Below, in pieces: positions 45,824 through 56,339 of a DNA stretch of 64,000 nucleotides. The DNA is taken from NCBI GenBank assembly GCA_035235625.1, contig CP141140.1, forward strand, positions 57,431,152 through 57,495,151, written 5' to 3'. A program made the translations under genes and the position numbers. The stretch comes from Saururus chinensis (Eukaryota > Streptophyta > Magnoliopsida > Piperales > Saururaceae). The notes beneath the pieces were generated by a model. It had not been told where the DNA came from. It worked only from the letters and a program-made list of their open reading frames with translations, and made no database searches. Position 1 is the stretch's first letter, and each line of letters begins with the position of its first letter.

Positions 45824-46729
45824 TTACACACCCCACCTCCTAGCAAGAGCTTCAACCACACCTTCAAAGCTGGCAAATTTCTCCCCCACCACGTCCACCT
45901 TGACCCCCAGCCTCGCCGCGCCTGCTGCTGTCACCGGCCCATGGGCAGCCGCCACCAGCCCCGGCCACCGCGTCCTCAGCTCCCCCCATTCGAACCCTAA
46001 ACTCCCTAAACCTTTCAGAAAACCCTCCACCTCCGCAGTGCTCGTGAACACGATGGCGTCCACACCTCCTTCCTCCACCGACCGCAGCAGGGTCTCGGCG
46101 GAGGCGGGCCCCGCCCACCTTGTCTCGTAGGCCAGAACCCTAACCGGCTCCCAACCGTTGGATGCCAGCTCGGCCAGAAATTCCGGCACAACTGGCGGCT
46201 CCTCCAGGTCGAGGATGAGTGGGATTGGGCAGAGGATTCTCCGGCCCGAACCAGGGCCGAGCGACTCGACCATTCCAGCCGGCGTCGCCACGCGGGGGAG
46301 CAGGACCTGGATCCGGCTCGGGTCTGCGCAGAGACTGGAGAGGAACTCATCGGTCAGGAGCTCCGCATCCTTGCCCAGAGCGGCAACTGTGAAGGGCTCT
46401 CCTTCGCCGGCCGCGGGTAGAGGCGGCGACCCGGGTTCGGCGCCGAGGACGTCGGAGATGGCGGAGATGCCGTTGCGGGAGGTGAAGGCGATGGCAGAGA
46501 AGGTGAGGAGAGGAGGAGCGTCGTCGGGGGCAGGACGGAAGTAAGGCTTGAGGGAGGCCGCTGTGCGGAGGGTGGGGCCCACGAGGACGGACGGGCAGGG
46601 AAGCGGGGACCAGCCGCGGAGGCGTAGGAGGCGGGCGAGGCGAGGGGCGTAGGAAGGGGGCGTGGTGAAGGCGACGACTCGGCTTGGGTGCGGCTGCGCA
46701 GGCGAGGGAGCCACAGTGGCGCCCGCCAT
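45824..46729 (-). CDS. Uroporphyrinogen-III synthase (HemD) family protein
   Basis: Intronless, 301 residues. HemD-family enzymes cyclise hydroxymethylbilane to uroporphyrinogen III, the branch point to haem, sirohaem and chlorophyll. Supporting motifs, in order: VVAFTTPPSYAPRLARLLRL, FSAIAFTSRNGISAI, FTVAALGKDAELL, VLLPRVATPAGMVESL, VRVLAYETRW, DAIVFTSTAEVEGFLKGL and VAAAHGPVTAAGAARLGVKV, which follow the bilobal HEM4 fold (the last is the conserved GPxTA...LG block). The start is ATG at 46729 (MAGATVAPSP); the frame extends two codons further to GTG at 46735, not used in plants. The N-terminus is short for a plastid transit peptide, so location is uncertain. Very GC-rich, unlike its flanks. 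Active-site residues are poorly conserved in this family, so enzymatic activity is inferred. + strand frames here are shadows. Confidence 0.87.
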   Translation of the reverse strand: MAGATVAPSPAQPHPSRVVAFTTPPSYAPRLARLLRLRGWSPLPCPSVLVGPTLRTAASLKPYFRPAPDDAPPLLTFSAIAFTSRNGISAISDVLGAEPGSPPLPAAGEGEPFTVAALGKDAELLTDEFLSSLCADPSRIQVLLPRVATPAGMVESLGPGSGRRILCPIPLILDLEEPPVVPEFLAELASNGWEPVRVLAYETRWAGPASAETLLRSVEEGGVDAIVFTSTAEVEGFLKGLGSLGFEWGELRTRWPGLVAAAHGPVTAAGAARLGVKVDVVGEKFASFEGVVEALARRWGV

Positions 46730-46772
46730 ATCCACCTCGGCGGCGCGTGTCGGCGTCTTGGCTCACCCTGGA

Positions 46773-47202
46773 CCAGTGTTTTAAAACCCGGCCCGGCTAT
46801 CGACCCGGATTGGTCGCCGGGCCGGGTTAAACCGGTTCAACCACGGTTAAACCCGGGTTGACCCTTTTTTTAATATGCTATAAATATAATATTATAACTA
46901 TTTACACTACATCTACGTAACTCAGTGATCAGGCCGCTCAAAATTTTCTTTGGATGGCGTGGGTTTAAATTTATAAGTAGATAAACATCTACATAACAAA
47001 AGAAATATGAAACTATACACCTAACTTGCTGTAGTCCAGTAGGAAAGACGCGCTATAGCTTTATCTGAGAAGAGTTTGAATCCTTGTTCGAACATAAAAG
47101 TTTTTCTATATGGCATGTTATTAACCCGGAAAAAAATATGACCTGGCCCGGATTTTCAGCCGGGTCCGACCGGCTGGTCCGGTCCGGGTTTTAAAACATG
47201 GG
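46773..47202. mobile_element. Hairpin MITE with GTTTTAAAACCCGG ends, next to the UROS-like start codon
   Basis: Left end CCAGTGTTTTAAAACCCGG and, from the other strand, CCCATGTTTTAAAACCCGG; both ends continue in CCGG-rich sequence. A middle part contains AGTCCAGTAGGAAAGACGC (about 47034) and GAGTTTGAATCCTTG (about 47087), spaced like the A and B boxes of a tRNA-type promoter. I found no clear target duplication. It begins about 45 bp upstream of the ATG at 46729, so it must form part of the gene's leader or core promoter. Confidence 0.7.
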
Positions 47203-47310
47203 TATGGACGAAGTTCAGTGTGGGCCCGATTGTAGGTCCTTTGAGTTTTGACTATGTATCTCGAGAAACTTTTACGTCACAGCCCACACGTTTCGGGACC
47301 AAATTTTGGG

Positions 47311-47816
47311 CAGGGGTATAAACGGAGTCCGTTTGTCCGGTGTATGTTCGTATTTGTATTTGTTCATACTAAAATAAATAATATTTTTTTTATCCATCTA
47401 AAATACAGATAGACATAGACAAGAATTGGCCGTATCCGCAACCGTCTGTGTCCGCCAACTATATATTTTATTAGTATTTTTTTTATTTTATACTAAATTA
47501 TTAACCTATATCACATAGTTAATAGTCATTACAAGATTATAAAAAATACATATTATACTCTCACATGTCTTCTATAACATTATTATATAATTATTTTTTA
47601 GATTAAACTATCTTATTATTATTATAACTTATTTTTAATTATTTTTTTACTAATCACCCTTAATTTGAGAACAAAGTAGTATATATTAAACTTTCACCTT
47701 CATTCCATCCGTGTCCGTCATAGACAAATACGGATGGACAAGCACATAGTCAGCATAAAAATGGACGGTTACGGACATGCCTTGTCCTCGTCCGCGTCCG
47801 TCCATTTACACCCCTA
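47311..47816. mobile_element. hAT MITE with perfect 8 bp duplication
   Basis: 506 bp. Ends CAGGGGTATAAACGGAGTC and, from the other strand, TAGGGGTGTAAATGGACGG. Both ends are flanked by ATTTTGGG (47303-47310 and 47817-47824). Subterminal GTCCG/CGGAC words are repeated. The interior is AT-rich without coding. Confidence 0.88.
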
Positions 47817-48064
47817 ATTTTGGGATGGTTAATAAACTTTTAAGCCCATGTTTGAAAAGTTAGAAATGGGCTTAACTGTTGAAAAGGGCCAAATTTAATA
47901 AATGGGCTTTAAGGGTTCATTGAAACTGAAAACCCTAATTGATGTCACATACTCATATTGCGATAAGACTTAAAAATGAAAAAATAAATTCTTATTTTAA
48001 TTTTTTATATTAAAATTTTACTCTATTAAAAGCGCGCGTAAGAGCTATTTTATCTCTCTAATTA

Positions 48065-48272
48065 AAGGCTTAATAAATTTTTTGTATAAAGAAAGTAGAA
48101 TAGGAATATCATCCTCTTAGAATTATCTGGAACATGTACAAACCTCACCATGTTAAATTGTAAGATTGTAATAGTAAATTGTTCAAACATCAATCAGATC
48201 ATATTTTGAAAAGGATGATGATATTCCTATTCTACTTTATGTCCAATAAAACTTTATATAAAGTTTTAACCT
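48065..48272. mobile_element. Hairpin MITE
   Basis: AAAGTAGAATAGGAATATCATC at about 48093 is repeated inverted at about 48215-48240, with weaker pairing further out (TTAATAAATTTTTTGTATAAA against ACTTTATATAAAGTTTTATT). No target duplication resolved; family unknown. Confidence 0.6.
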
Positions 48273-48469
48273 ATCCTTTAAAATAGAGCGTGGTCCCCAT
48301 GAGAGTTCTCAAGTGAGTCTTTAAAAGTCAATTTCACTTAACAATAGGGGATTCACTTTTTAATTTTTATAGTCCAATCAAAATTAGGTGTAATGTTTTG
48401 TTAAACAAAAAGTGTATAAAAATTATTATCTTTAAAAATAATAGATTTGTCTGAGACTTGTCAAATGGG

Positions 48470-48825
48470 TAGGGCTGCATCTATCGTTAGGTATTACACT
48501 ATCGTCAGGTATTACACTACGCGAGAACCCAAGATTTATCTTCAGGTGGTCAGTTTAAAAATCCAAATAAAATTCTACCCAATCTTGGGTTAAATGGAAA
48601 AAAGGTATTTTTTTATCGTGTATCGTGTTAAGTTGTTTTATAGGGGGAAATATTAGGTTAGGTCAAGTTTTTTATATTTAAATTATTGGGTAAGGTTGGG
48701 CTGGGTCTATTTTATAGGTTGAACCCAACCCTACCCAAATAGGACCTAACTGGACCTAAAACTCTGGTAATTTTTGGTTTGTTTTATTTGAATTGGGTCA
48801 GGTCAAGTTTTTTGGTGTAGCACTT
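48470..48825. mobile_element. Degraded hAT-like MITE
   Basis: 356 bp. Left end TAGGGCTGCATCTATCG matches the left end of the 54.2 kb hAT (TAGGGTTGCATCTCGGG). The right end from the other strand is AAGTGCTACACCAAAAAAC. Flanks CAAATGGG and AAAATGGG agree in 7 of 8. Subterminal ACCCAA / TTGGGT words also recur as in the larger element. Confidence 0.65.
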
Positions 48826-49140
48826 AAAATGGGCACTAGAGCATATACACTTGGCAAAGTTGCTGTGATTTGCCTTGGGCATTGAATTGGTTATGACTCA
48901 TTATTGTTTAGGATTTTAGGTTGTCAAGGGAAGCATTTTCTAGGTTCCCACCGACAATGCACCAAGCATAAGGAACACATGGGAGGCTTTCATCTATGAG
49001 ATCTGCAATGCACATATTACTATGCAATAACATTAATATTACTTACGCTAATGTGCACTAGTGTGTGCGTCGTTGATATTATATATCAAGAGCTCTCATA
49101 TATTCCTTACAATAGGTACATTGTTAGTGGGGAGCATTAA

Positions 49141-49680
49141 GGGGGTGTTTGTGTATGAAATGTTATTGATTCTGCCCCAATTTTGGCTTGAATTATCATA
49201 ATTATGTTTGTGTGTGGGCGGAATTAAAAATTTCTCCCGGAAGTTGGTTCCAAGCCGTTTCAAGTTGGAATTAGTGGGAATCATTGAATCATCTCATGAG
49301 GTGATTCCGACTTCCGGCTCCTAACTATGTTTCAAAAATTATAAATTCCATTATTTTTCAACGGTTATCTCTCATATCAATTTAACCCTCGAGAAACGTA
49401 CTATATAAGTAGGGCCCAATTTAAAAGTTTAAAGTTACCAACCCTTGTAGGATCTTGTTTAATAGAGCTCGAATTTAGGGGCATAATAGTACCAAGAATA
49501 TGCATATCGGGAGATAAAGTTATATTAGTTTAAAATTTTAAAATTGGGTTTGACACGACATTTAAATTTATTCTAAAAAAATTTATTACTAACCGTAATT
49601 CACATTCGGCCATGAATTTTATAATTAATTCTTAAAAAATTTCACTTCAATTTCTGAAAATCCAACACCCAAACAGCTCC
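49141..49680 (+). mobile_element. Harbinger/Tourist-like MITE, copy 2
   Basis: 540 bp between TAA (49138-49140) and TAA (49681-49683). Ends GGGGGTGTTTGTGTATG and, from the other strand, GGAGCTGTTTGGGTGTTGG. The interior matches the reverse complement of 39609-40174. No transposase. Confidence 0.85.
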
Positions 49681-50215
49681 TAAAAATACTTCATCATCAT
49701 GGCCTTCAATGGCATCAGCGTCAGAAACAAAACCCAAGATTGAGTCAATGGAGCCGAGGCAACTTAGCCCCAAGGAAGCATTTTAGATGTTCTCCTATAT
49801 AGTGAGTCCAAAAAATGAGCTCCTAATTACATAGCATGTGATATTGGTGTCCAAACTTTTTACCAGTTGATCTACTATTGGTGATTTCCATATGCCCTAA
49901 AAATAACAGTGATGATGGGGTGATTTACTGTCTCAACCAGGACAACTCGACTTAGGCTCTACTTCTGGAGAAGGCACTAGGGATTGTGTGCATGTAGTGT
50001 ACTATATGAGCTTTGTTACATGAATTTTGTAAGTGAATTTTGTTACATAAATTTTATAAGCGTATGTTTTGATTGGTGGAAAGTGGGGGAAAAGAAAAGA
50101 ATCTTTTAAAAATCAAGAGAAACTATAGCAGAAACTGGGAGGAAAATTGGCCCCGAAATTTTCTACCCTTCAACTCATGAATGTTAGGAGAAAATCAGTG
50201 TACTAAAGACTTATG
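49681..50215. other. Intergenic, nothing recognised
   Basis: No open frame or repeat that I can support. Confidence 0.4.
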
Positions 50216-50224
50216 TTTTTAATA

Positions 50225-50560
50225 CTCCTAGTGTTGACCTTGTTGCTGCCACCACCCAACTATCATTGTTGTCGCCACCCCACCACCACCACTATCATCG
50301 CCGCCACCAATGCCATAAGCATTGCCGCCACTACTGCCACCACCGCCACTGCTATCACGGCCTCCACGACTACCATTATCGCCGCCGCCACCTCCACTGT
50401 CACTACCACCACCCTGCCGCCACCTCCACTGTCACTATCACCACCCCGCCACCACCTCCACTGCCACCACCACTGTCGTCACCACTGCCACCATGGTCAC
50501 CACCCCCCAACACCACCACCATTATCGCTACCACCGTGACCACCACTACTACTATAAGAT
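50225..50560. repeat. CCA/CCG/ATC trinucleotide-rich tract
   Basis: About 330 bp of imperfect CCACCACCG and ACCACCATC triplets, GC-rich within AT-rich DNA. All three + frames stay open because of the triplet period (His-, Thr- or Pro-rich), which is not evidence for a gene. Confidence 0.85.
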
Positions 50561-52689
50561 ATCTACCTTTAACATAGTTTAAGTTCCTTTTTAATTATGT
50601 GTATTTATGTGGTTTTGTTTAAATTGCCTATTTGACTTGATTTTTGGGATTAAGGGTTAGTAATTGTGGCTTAAATAAGGTTTAATTCTACTTTTTATAA
50701 GTTTAAGTGGCAAACTTGATTTATCTAATTTTTATAAATTTTATCTTAATTTTTCTTAATTAAGGGTGTGGACCCTGCCGTGGGCCCCATGTCCATATTG
50801 GACGGCGTGTTACCCACTTGACCCCTAAACTCATATTATTTTATTCTAGTAAGTTTTGGTGTGATTAAACTTATTTTTAGTCCTAAAATAACCCTAATTA
50901 CCCACTTAAGTTGTTTTTACCTTATTTTATAGCCCAACAGTTTGTAAACGTAACCCAAAATATTACTATTTAAGAAAAAACCCTAGCCACTTACCCATTT
51001 GGGGAAGGGTTGTGCAAGGGAAAAAGAGGTGCTCTACCCCCATTTCCTAAAGATGAAAAATGGATTAAGGTATGTTTTTGTGCCCTAATCACCCATAATC
51101 TTTCGATTTTGATCTGAATCCTTCTTATCTTTATTTTCCACGATTTAATTCTTGATTTCTTCCATTAAAAATCTTATTTTTAATTTCAATTTAAAACCCT
51201 CAATAAGTGATTTTTATTTTTAACCAAAGGATATTCTAGATCTACCTATTTTCAAGTTGATTTGAGCCTATTAGTTAATATTGATTAAGTTTTAACAAAA
51301 ACCCTAATTTTTTGGTAGGATTTATTGAGGATTAAAACTTCTTCGTAGATCTAAGGGCTCCATAGAGGTAAGGGAGTTTTCTCGTGTGGTTTTATCCATT
51401 GGAATGCATGATTTTATATCTATGTGGGTTCTTACTTCATATTGTGTTTTAATGGTAATTTCTTAAAAATATATTATTTATGACTATTTTCTTGTGACTA
51501 AGCATGAAAATAATTAGATCTATCATGTTCTAGGCTTAAATTTAAATATTATGATGTTCTATGGCAATTTTAGAATTTACCTTGAATTTTAGAATATTTT
51601 CGGTTTGAATTTTAAAAGGTTGAAAACGAACTAGGAAATGGGCAAAAAGTGAATTGTGAAGGGCGTTCGAATGGACCAAAAGGCCGTTCAAATGGCTAAC
51701 CATTCGAACGGTCAGGAGTTTGAATGGCCTGACAAAGTGCTCGAACGGCCAAACGACAAATTTTGTGATTCTAATCATTTTTGTGTATTTTGGTCATTTC
51801 TTATTCTCTTCTCATAAATCTAATTCTTTATGACTAAAATGAGTTAGTATTACCTAGATTGCTACTATAATTGCATGAGAACAATCTTTAAATTATCATT
51901 TAGCTCAAGCATGATTAGGACTATACTTGTTTAGTTTTAGTATGATATTCTATTTGTTTTAAATCTATGTTTAATGACTTCTTCATAATTTACTTGTTGA
52001 TTTCAGTAGGTGTTAACCATGATTATGTATGTATGCTTGCACATGTCATATTGATTGAGGGTGAATTATGTTTCATATGTTTTAGCTTAAGTATAGACAT
52101 GTTATACTTATCTAGGACTAGCATAATGTTATATTTGTCTTTAACTTGTATTTCAATGTTTTCTACACATTTACTCCATGATTTCCATTAGATAGGAGTA
52201 TGATAAATTAGGGATGCTTGCATATATACCATTGATTATGGCTTTGCTTCACATGTTTTAGCTTACGTTTGAACATTATCACTTGTGAACACTCTTGTGT
52301 AGACTTATATGATTTTATTTGACATGAGTGGACCATATTTTATGCACATATGGACTGATTTGAGCATATTTACTTATACTTTGATTCATTTATCATTTGC
52401 TCACGTATGTATCATGTTGCACGCATCATCAAAATAATTTACAAACAAGATTAATTGTGATTAGTTGTGACTAATCGATTGGATGTCATTGGATATCGGA
52501 TTAATCGTTTGGAGGCTTCTCAATTCGGTATTGGGTTCGAAAAGACAAGTTTTTGTTTTGCATTCCTTTAAGAACATGGTGCCTCCTTGGGTTGAGATGA
52601 AGCAGATTGCTATATGAGTTTATTTGACAAGTTTATCTAGACCTTGAGAATCTATAATGATATGTCTGTATGCACCGGCTTACCACACT

Positions 52690-52905
52690 GATCTAGTTTT
52701 CTTTTCAAGGAATTTGGACTTTCCCTTGCAAGGTTAGTCTTGGGCAAGCATGCTGCTCTAGTTTTCCTTTATAGAATTTGGACTTTCTCCGCTAAGGATT
52801 ATCCTGGGTGAGAAGGGGGTACCTTCCTAGTTAGGGAGCTACCCAACCACTATAGTTTTCCTTTTATAGGAATTCGGACCTTCCCACCTAGGTATTGTCC
52901 TAGGT
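52690..52905. repeat. Three-copy imperfect tandem repeat
   Basis: The phrase TCTAGTTTTC, AGGAATTTGGACTTTCCC, TGCAAGGTTAGTCTTGGG recurs three times at 50-110 bp spacing with changes. Part of the LTR-like region. Confidence 0.55.
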
Positions 52906-53224
52906 GAGCGAGTTGATTGTTTTCTCAATTGTGAGACATTCATCATTAATTTGTTGCATGTGTATAGGAGATAATGCTAAGACACAAGTTGTGTAGGAAT
53001 AATGAAGTTTATTTTACACATGTGATTATGGTATGATTTGCATGGATATGAATGATGGTGTGTAGTTGATGCACTTGATGTCATAGAGTGAATATTTTTA
53101 TTGAAAAATGAATATGCACAATATGTTTATGTTGAGAAAAGTTTCATATAGGATGTGATTATGAAAATGAGTTCCATATGTTCACATGAGGTGCATATGT
53201 ATTATGAGCTATTGATGAACCTAT

Positions 53225-53655
53225 GATGCACAGGTGACATGATATATGCTTATGGAATGTGGGTTATAGTATGATATGCATGTGGCATGACTATGAGTTA
53301 ATGAAATATGTTATATATAATATGATATGCAAGTGGCATGACTATGTGTTGATTAAACATATTATATATAGCATGATATGCAGGTGGCATGACTATGAGT
53401 TGATAGTATCTGCTATATATTGCATGATATACAAGTGGAATGTCTATGTGTTGATTAAATATGTTATATATAACATGATATGCAGGTGGCATGACTATAA
53501 GTTGATAGAATATGTTATATATTTCATAATATGCAGGTGACATGACTATGTGTTGATGAAATAAGTTATAAATAACATGACATGCAGGTGACATAAGTAT
53601 ATGTTATGGAATATAAATTATGACATGATATACAGGTGGCACAGGTTTATGTGAT
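53225..53655. repeat. 51 bp minisatellite arranged as 102 bp dimers
   Basis: About eight units beginning GATATGCAGGTGGCATGACT. Neighbouring units alternate between CTATGAGTTGAT and CTATGTGTTGAT types, so the larger period is 102 bp. Since 51 is a multiple of three, open frames run through on both strands (93 and 98 codons; period 17 residues, MIC.WHDY.LI.Y.IY.). These are repeat by-products, not supported proteins. Confidence 0.85.
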
Positions 53656-54164
53656 TATTTCATGCTGAATTGGTATAATGATTGATTATGTGATTAATGA
53701 TATGTTGGCTATGTCTGTGTTGTCATTATGAATTTACTTTCTATATTAAAACCCTTGTTGAGTTTTGGCTCACCCCTCTTTGTTTTGTGTTTTGTTTTGG
53801 GGTTGCATGTCGTGTCATGCAAGTTGTTCAGATGGGCTCTATGTTGAGTAGGTGGATGATGTTGATCACTGAGAGGGGATTCATAGAGATATTGGGTTGT
53901 TGTGTTAGCTTTGTTTATGCCATGTTGAGATATATATACACTTGACTCTACTTCACACTTCTATTTAGCCATTGTTAACTTAGACTCTTGTTAGCTATTG
54001 TTGGCTTAGACTTACTTTAGCCATATGTGGGCTTGTTTATGACGAGTATGTGGGTATGGGTAGACTGATGCTTTTATAGTAGTCATTTCTTTGCTCATTT
54101 TCTTGTGTATAAAGTATATATGTGCAACTCCGTAGTGTGTTCTACTTAAGGATGGGTTAAGTCT

Positions 54165-54172
54165 TCTGCAAT
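54165..54172. other. hAT target-site duplication, left (TCTGCAAT)
   Basis: Perfect 8 bp match to 55712-55719. Confidence 0.9.
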
Positions 54173-54685
54173 TAGGGTTGCATCTCGGGTAGGGTGGGGT
54201 CGGGTATTGCAGTACCCGACCCTACCCAAGATAGAACCCAAGATTACAGTACCCGACCCTACCCGAGATACAACCCGAAATACTAAAACCCTACCCGACC
54301 CGAGATAAAACCCAAACCCGAAATCCGAATTAAAACCCGAAATAAATTAAATGCCTGATAATTTCAATCAAAACAAAAATACCTATACATTGATTTTTTA
54401 AAGTGAGAATAAACACTAAAATCTGAAATCATGAATTTGAGTATGGAAGCACAGTCAAGATAATCCTTTGCAGAAACCTTGCAAGCAAAGTCGAAACAAT
54501 GAATTTAAGTAAAGTGAAATTTGGATGGAGTATTCACAGAAGTCAAAGCCTTTTCAGAAACATTCAGGATATAATTAAACAAAAGACAAATTAAATAATG
54601 TTTTGACTTATCCTCCAGTCAACCAGAAATCATCATTTTCATGAATATCAAAATTTATAGAAAAGTGCTTAAACAAAAGCACGAC

Positions 54686-54882
54686 CTTTAGATTGTAGGG
54701 AAGTTTCCAACTTCTTGGCATACAAGGGCGTATACCCTCTATGCCTCGCATTACGTGGAAGCTTCATCTTTTCCGGCAAAGCGCAGAGAGAAGAACCTCC
54801 TGCTCTGGTCGAATACTTGCTTGAACACATCTACCTCAATTCCATGGTTCATGAGGTAGAAGAACCCATGATCCAAACACGC
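54686..54882 (-). pseudogene. Captured exon of a 2-oxoglutarate/Fe(II) dioxygenase
   Basis: On the minus strand, after a CTCTAG acceptor, the exon reads ACLDHGFFYLMNHGIEVDVF, then KQVFDQSRRFFSL and, after a one-base frameshift near 54780, PEKMKLPRNARHRGYTPLYA, then KKLETSLQSKG ending at a GT donor-like site. This is the DIOX_N part of plant 2OG-Fe(II) oxygenases (GFFY..NHGI and KMKL...HRGYTP are characteristic). The catalytic His-Asp-His domain is absent, so it is not an enzyme gene. The upstream open frame on the other strand (54715-55128) is its shadow. A possible 5' exon upstream (higher coordinates) was not resolved. Confidence 0.8.
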
Positions 54883-55139
54883 CTAGAGAAAGAAAATCAT
54901 CATCAGCTTCAAGATGAGGAGGACGAAAGATACCTAGCAGATTATTCTAGAGAATGCAAATCTAAAACAAAACCAAAATTCGAAGCATACCTGCATCGAA
55001 GCACTGCAAAGAAAGAACTGTTGCTTCAGCCTTACAATCTTTCCACTCTCTGTGGCATCTCCCAGGTAAAGAACTGCACAAATCTGCAATGTACTAGAAG
55101 AAAAATCCAATTGAGCCAGGCAATGTAAAACATGAGAAA

Positions 55140-55470
55140 TAGAAAGAAAACCAATTAGAAATTAGAATGGGGAGGCCGACAAGCAACTGACTAGGGGGAT
55201 GAAGGGGGTGAGGAAAGGGAGGATTTTTTTGGGTACACCGTAAACAGGGGAGGTCAGCTAGTGAATGGGAGGCTGATAGACTTGGAGGAAGAAGGGGGAA
55301 GCTAGCCAACGACAAGGACTCGAGGAGGTTGGCAAGCTATAGACACGAAGGATTAAGGGGGAGGCCGGAATGCTATAGATGAGGAGGACGAAGGGGGGAG
55401 GCCAGCAAGCTACAGACGAGGACAACGAAGGGAGGATGCCGGCAAGTGGGGATGAAGGGCAACTAGGGAG
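55140..55470. repeat. Degenerate purine-rich repeats inside the hAT
   Basis: GAGGCCGGCAAGCTA.AGACGAGGA-type phrases recur about every 50 bp (GAAGGGGGAGG words). No coding significance seen. Confidence 0.55.
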
Positions 55471-55711
55471 AGGGTGGGAATGTTGCCGCTGTGCAGTAGT
55501 CGAATGGGAGAAAGCCGAAAGGGTATTAGGGATTTAGGGTTTGGGTAAGGAATTAAAGCACCCGGGTTGGGTTGGGGTCGGGTTAGGTTTCGGGTTTTTT
55601 TGTGTTAAACCCAGCCTGACTCGAGTTAGTACCTGACCCGACCCGAACACAGTTAATTTTGGGTCAAGTTCACCCGGTTCGGGTCGGGTTCGGGTTTTTT
55701 GTGCAGCCCTA

Positions 55712-55719
55712 TCTGCAAT
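55712..55719. other. hAT target-site duplication, right (TCTGCAAT)
   Basis: Perfect match to 54165-54172. Confidence 0.9.
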
Positions 55720-56339
55720 CCAATTCCACCTTGTCGCGCCACATGTTGCTTCCTCCTTGGACAGGGTTTGGCTAGAGGGTGGCATGTGCCAGGGCATGAT
55801 AGTCACAGTTGTTGCCACTACCACCTCCACCACCATGGCTAACTCCACCACTACCACCACTGGTGTATTCAAGTTTCAAGTTTCTGTAGCATCATTTGTG
55901 TAACCAAACAATAGAAAATTTTTAAGAATTTCCTAGTTTCTCTTTCTCCCAGATTCTCTTTCTCTTTCACTTCCTCTTTCTCCCGGTTTCCACCAATCCA
56001 AGCACACCCTAAGTGTTGATAAAAAAAATTGTAAGTGGACTATTTTTTTTCCTTAACATTCTATGGCCAATTCTTCTCAATGCAAAAAACTATTACATCC
56101 CTATAGAAAAAGGAAAAAGTTACTATGGAACCAGGCTCATGTGTGCTAATGAGTCTAAGCTTCAAGAGTCATTGGATATCGATCAACAGTGTAAGGGGGC
56201 AGATAACCTACATGCCCCTAAGTTATGTACATCATCAAATTGAAATCTAACAGCCCACAGAGCCCAGGCTCACAATACGCAGCATACAAACAAGACTCGT
56301 AGAAAAAATATTCAACCTTTTGATTATTTACCCATGAGA
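55720..56339. other. Intergenic or LINE 5' flank
   Basis: Includes a short CCACCACTACC tract (about 55812-55862). A 76-codon frame at 56013-56243 lacks motifs and might belong to the decayed 5' part of the LINE that follows. Confidence 0.35.

Larger units (their letters stand above)
50600..54130 (+). mobile_element. LTR-type retrotransposon sequence, probable long gypsy LTR
   Basis: No coding domain. The style fits a long plant LTR: an ACCCTAGCC leader-like zone (50980-51060), a cluster of GTTCGAACGG/CCGTTCGAA words (51660-51750), repeated TAGTTTTC.TTT.AGGAATTTGGACTTTC phrases (52690-52890), a minisatellite, and TTTTGGCTCACCCCTCTTTG followed by a TGCAAGTTGTTCAGATGG pattern near the end. Exact ends and target duplication were not found. 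Confidence 0.45.
54173..55711. mobile_element. Non-autonomous hAT with captured dioxygenase exon
   Basis: 1,539 bp. Ends TAGGGTTGCATCTCGGG and, from the other strand, TAGGGCTGCACAAAAAACCC, flanked by TCTGCAAT on both sides. Both subterminal zones (54190-54340, 55556-55700) are packed with CGGGT/ACCCG words. Between them lies part of a host 2-oxoglutarate dioxygenase gene (minus strand) and a degenerate GGGGGAGGCC.GCAAG repeat (55140-55460). No transposase. Confidence 0.88.

Noticed and set aside
45726..46544. Several + strand and alternate minus frames of 70-139 codons at the UROS-like locus
   Set aside because: Shadows of a GC-rich gene; only the 45824-46729 frame shows family motifs.
46730..46735. 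GTG as the start of the UROS-like protein
   Set aside because: Plant nuclear genes start with ATG; the first ATG in frame is at 46729.
47034..47105. tRNA gene
   Set aside because: Box-like words are present, but no cloverleaf or acceptor stem can be formed; treated as part of the MITE.
50213..50582. Three overlapping open frames (His-, Thr- and Pro-rich)
   Set aside because: All frames are open because of the CCA/CCG triplet tract; no start context or domain.
53259..53594. 93- and 98-codon open frames on opposite strands
   Set aside because: Direct result of the 51 bp tandem repeat (17 codons); no independent support.
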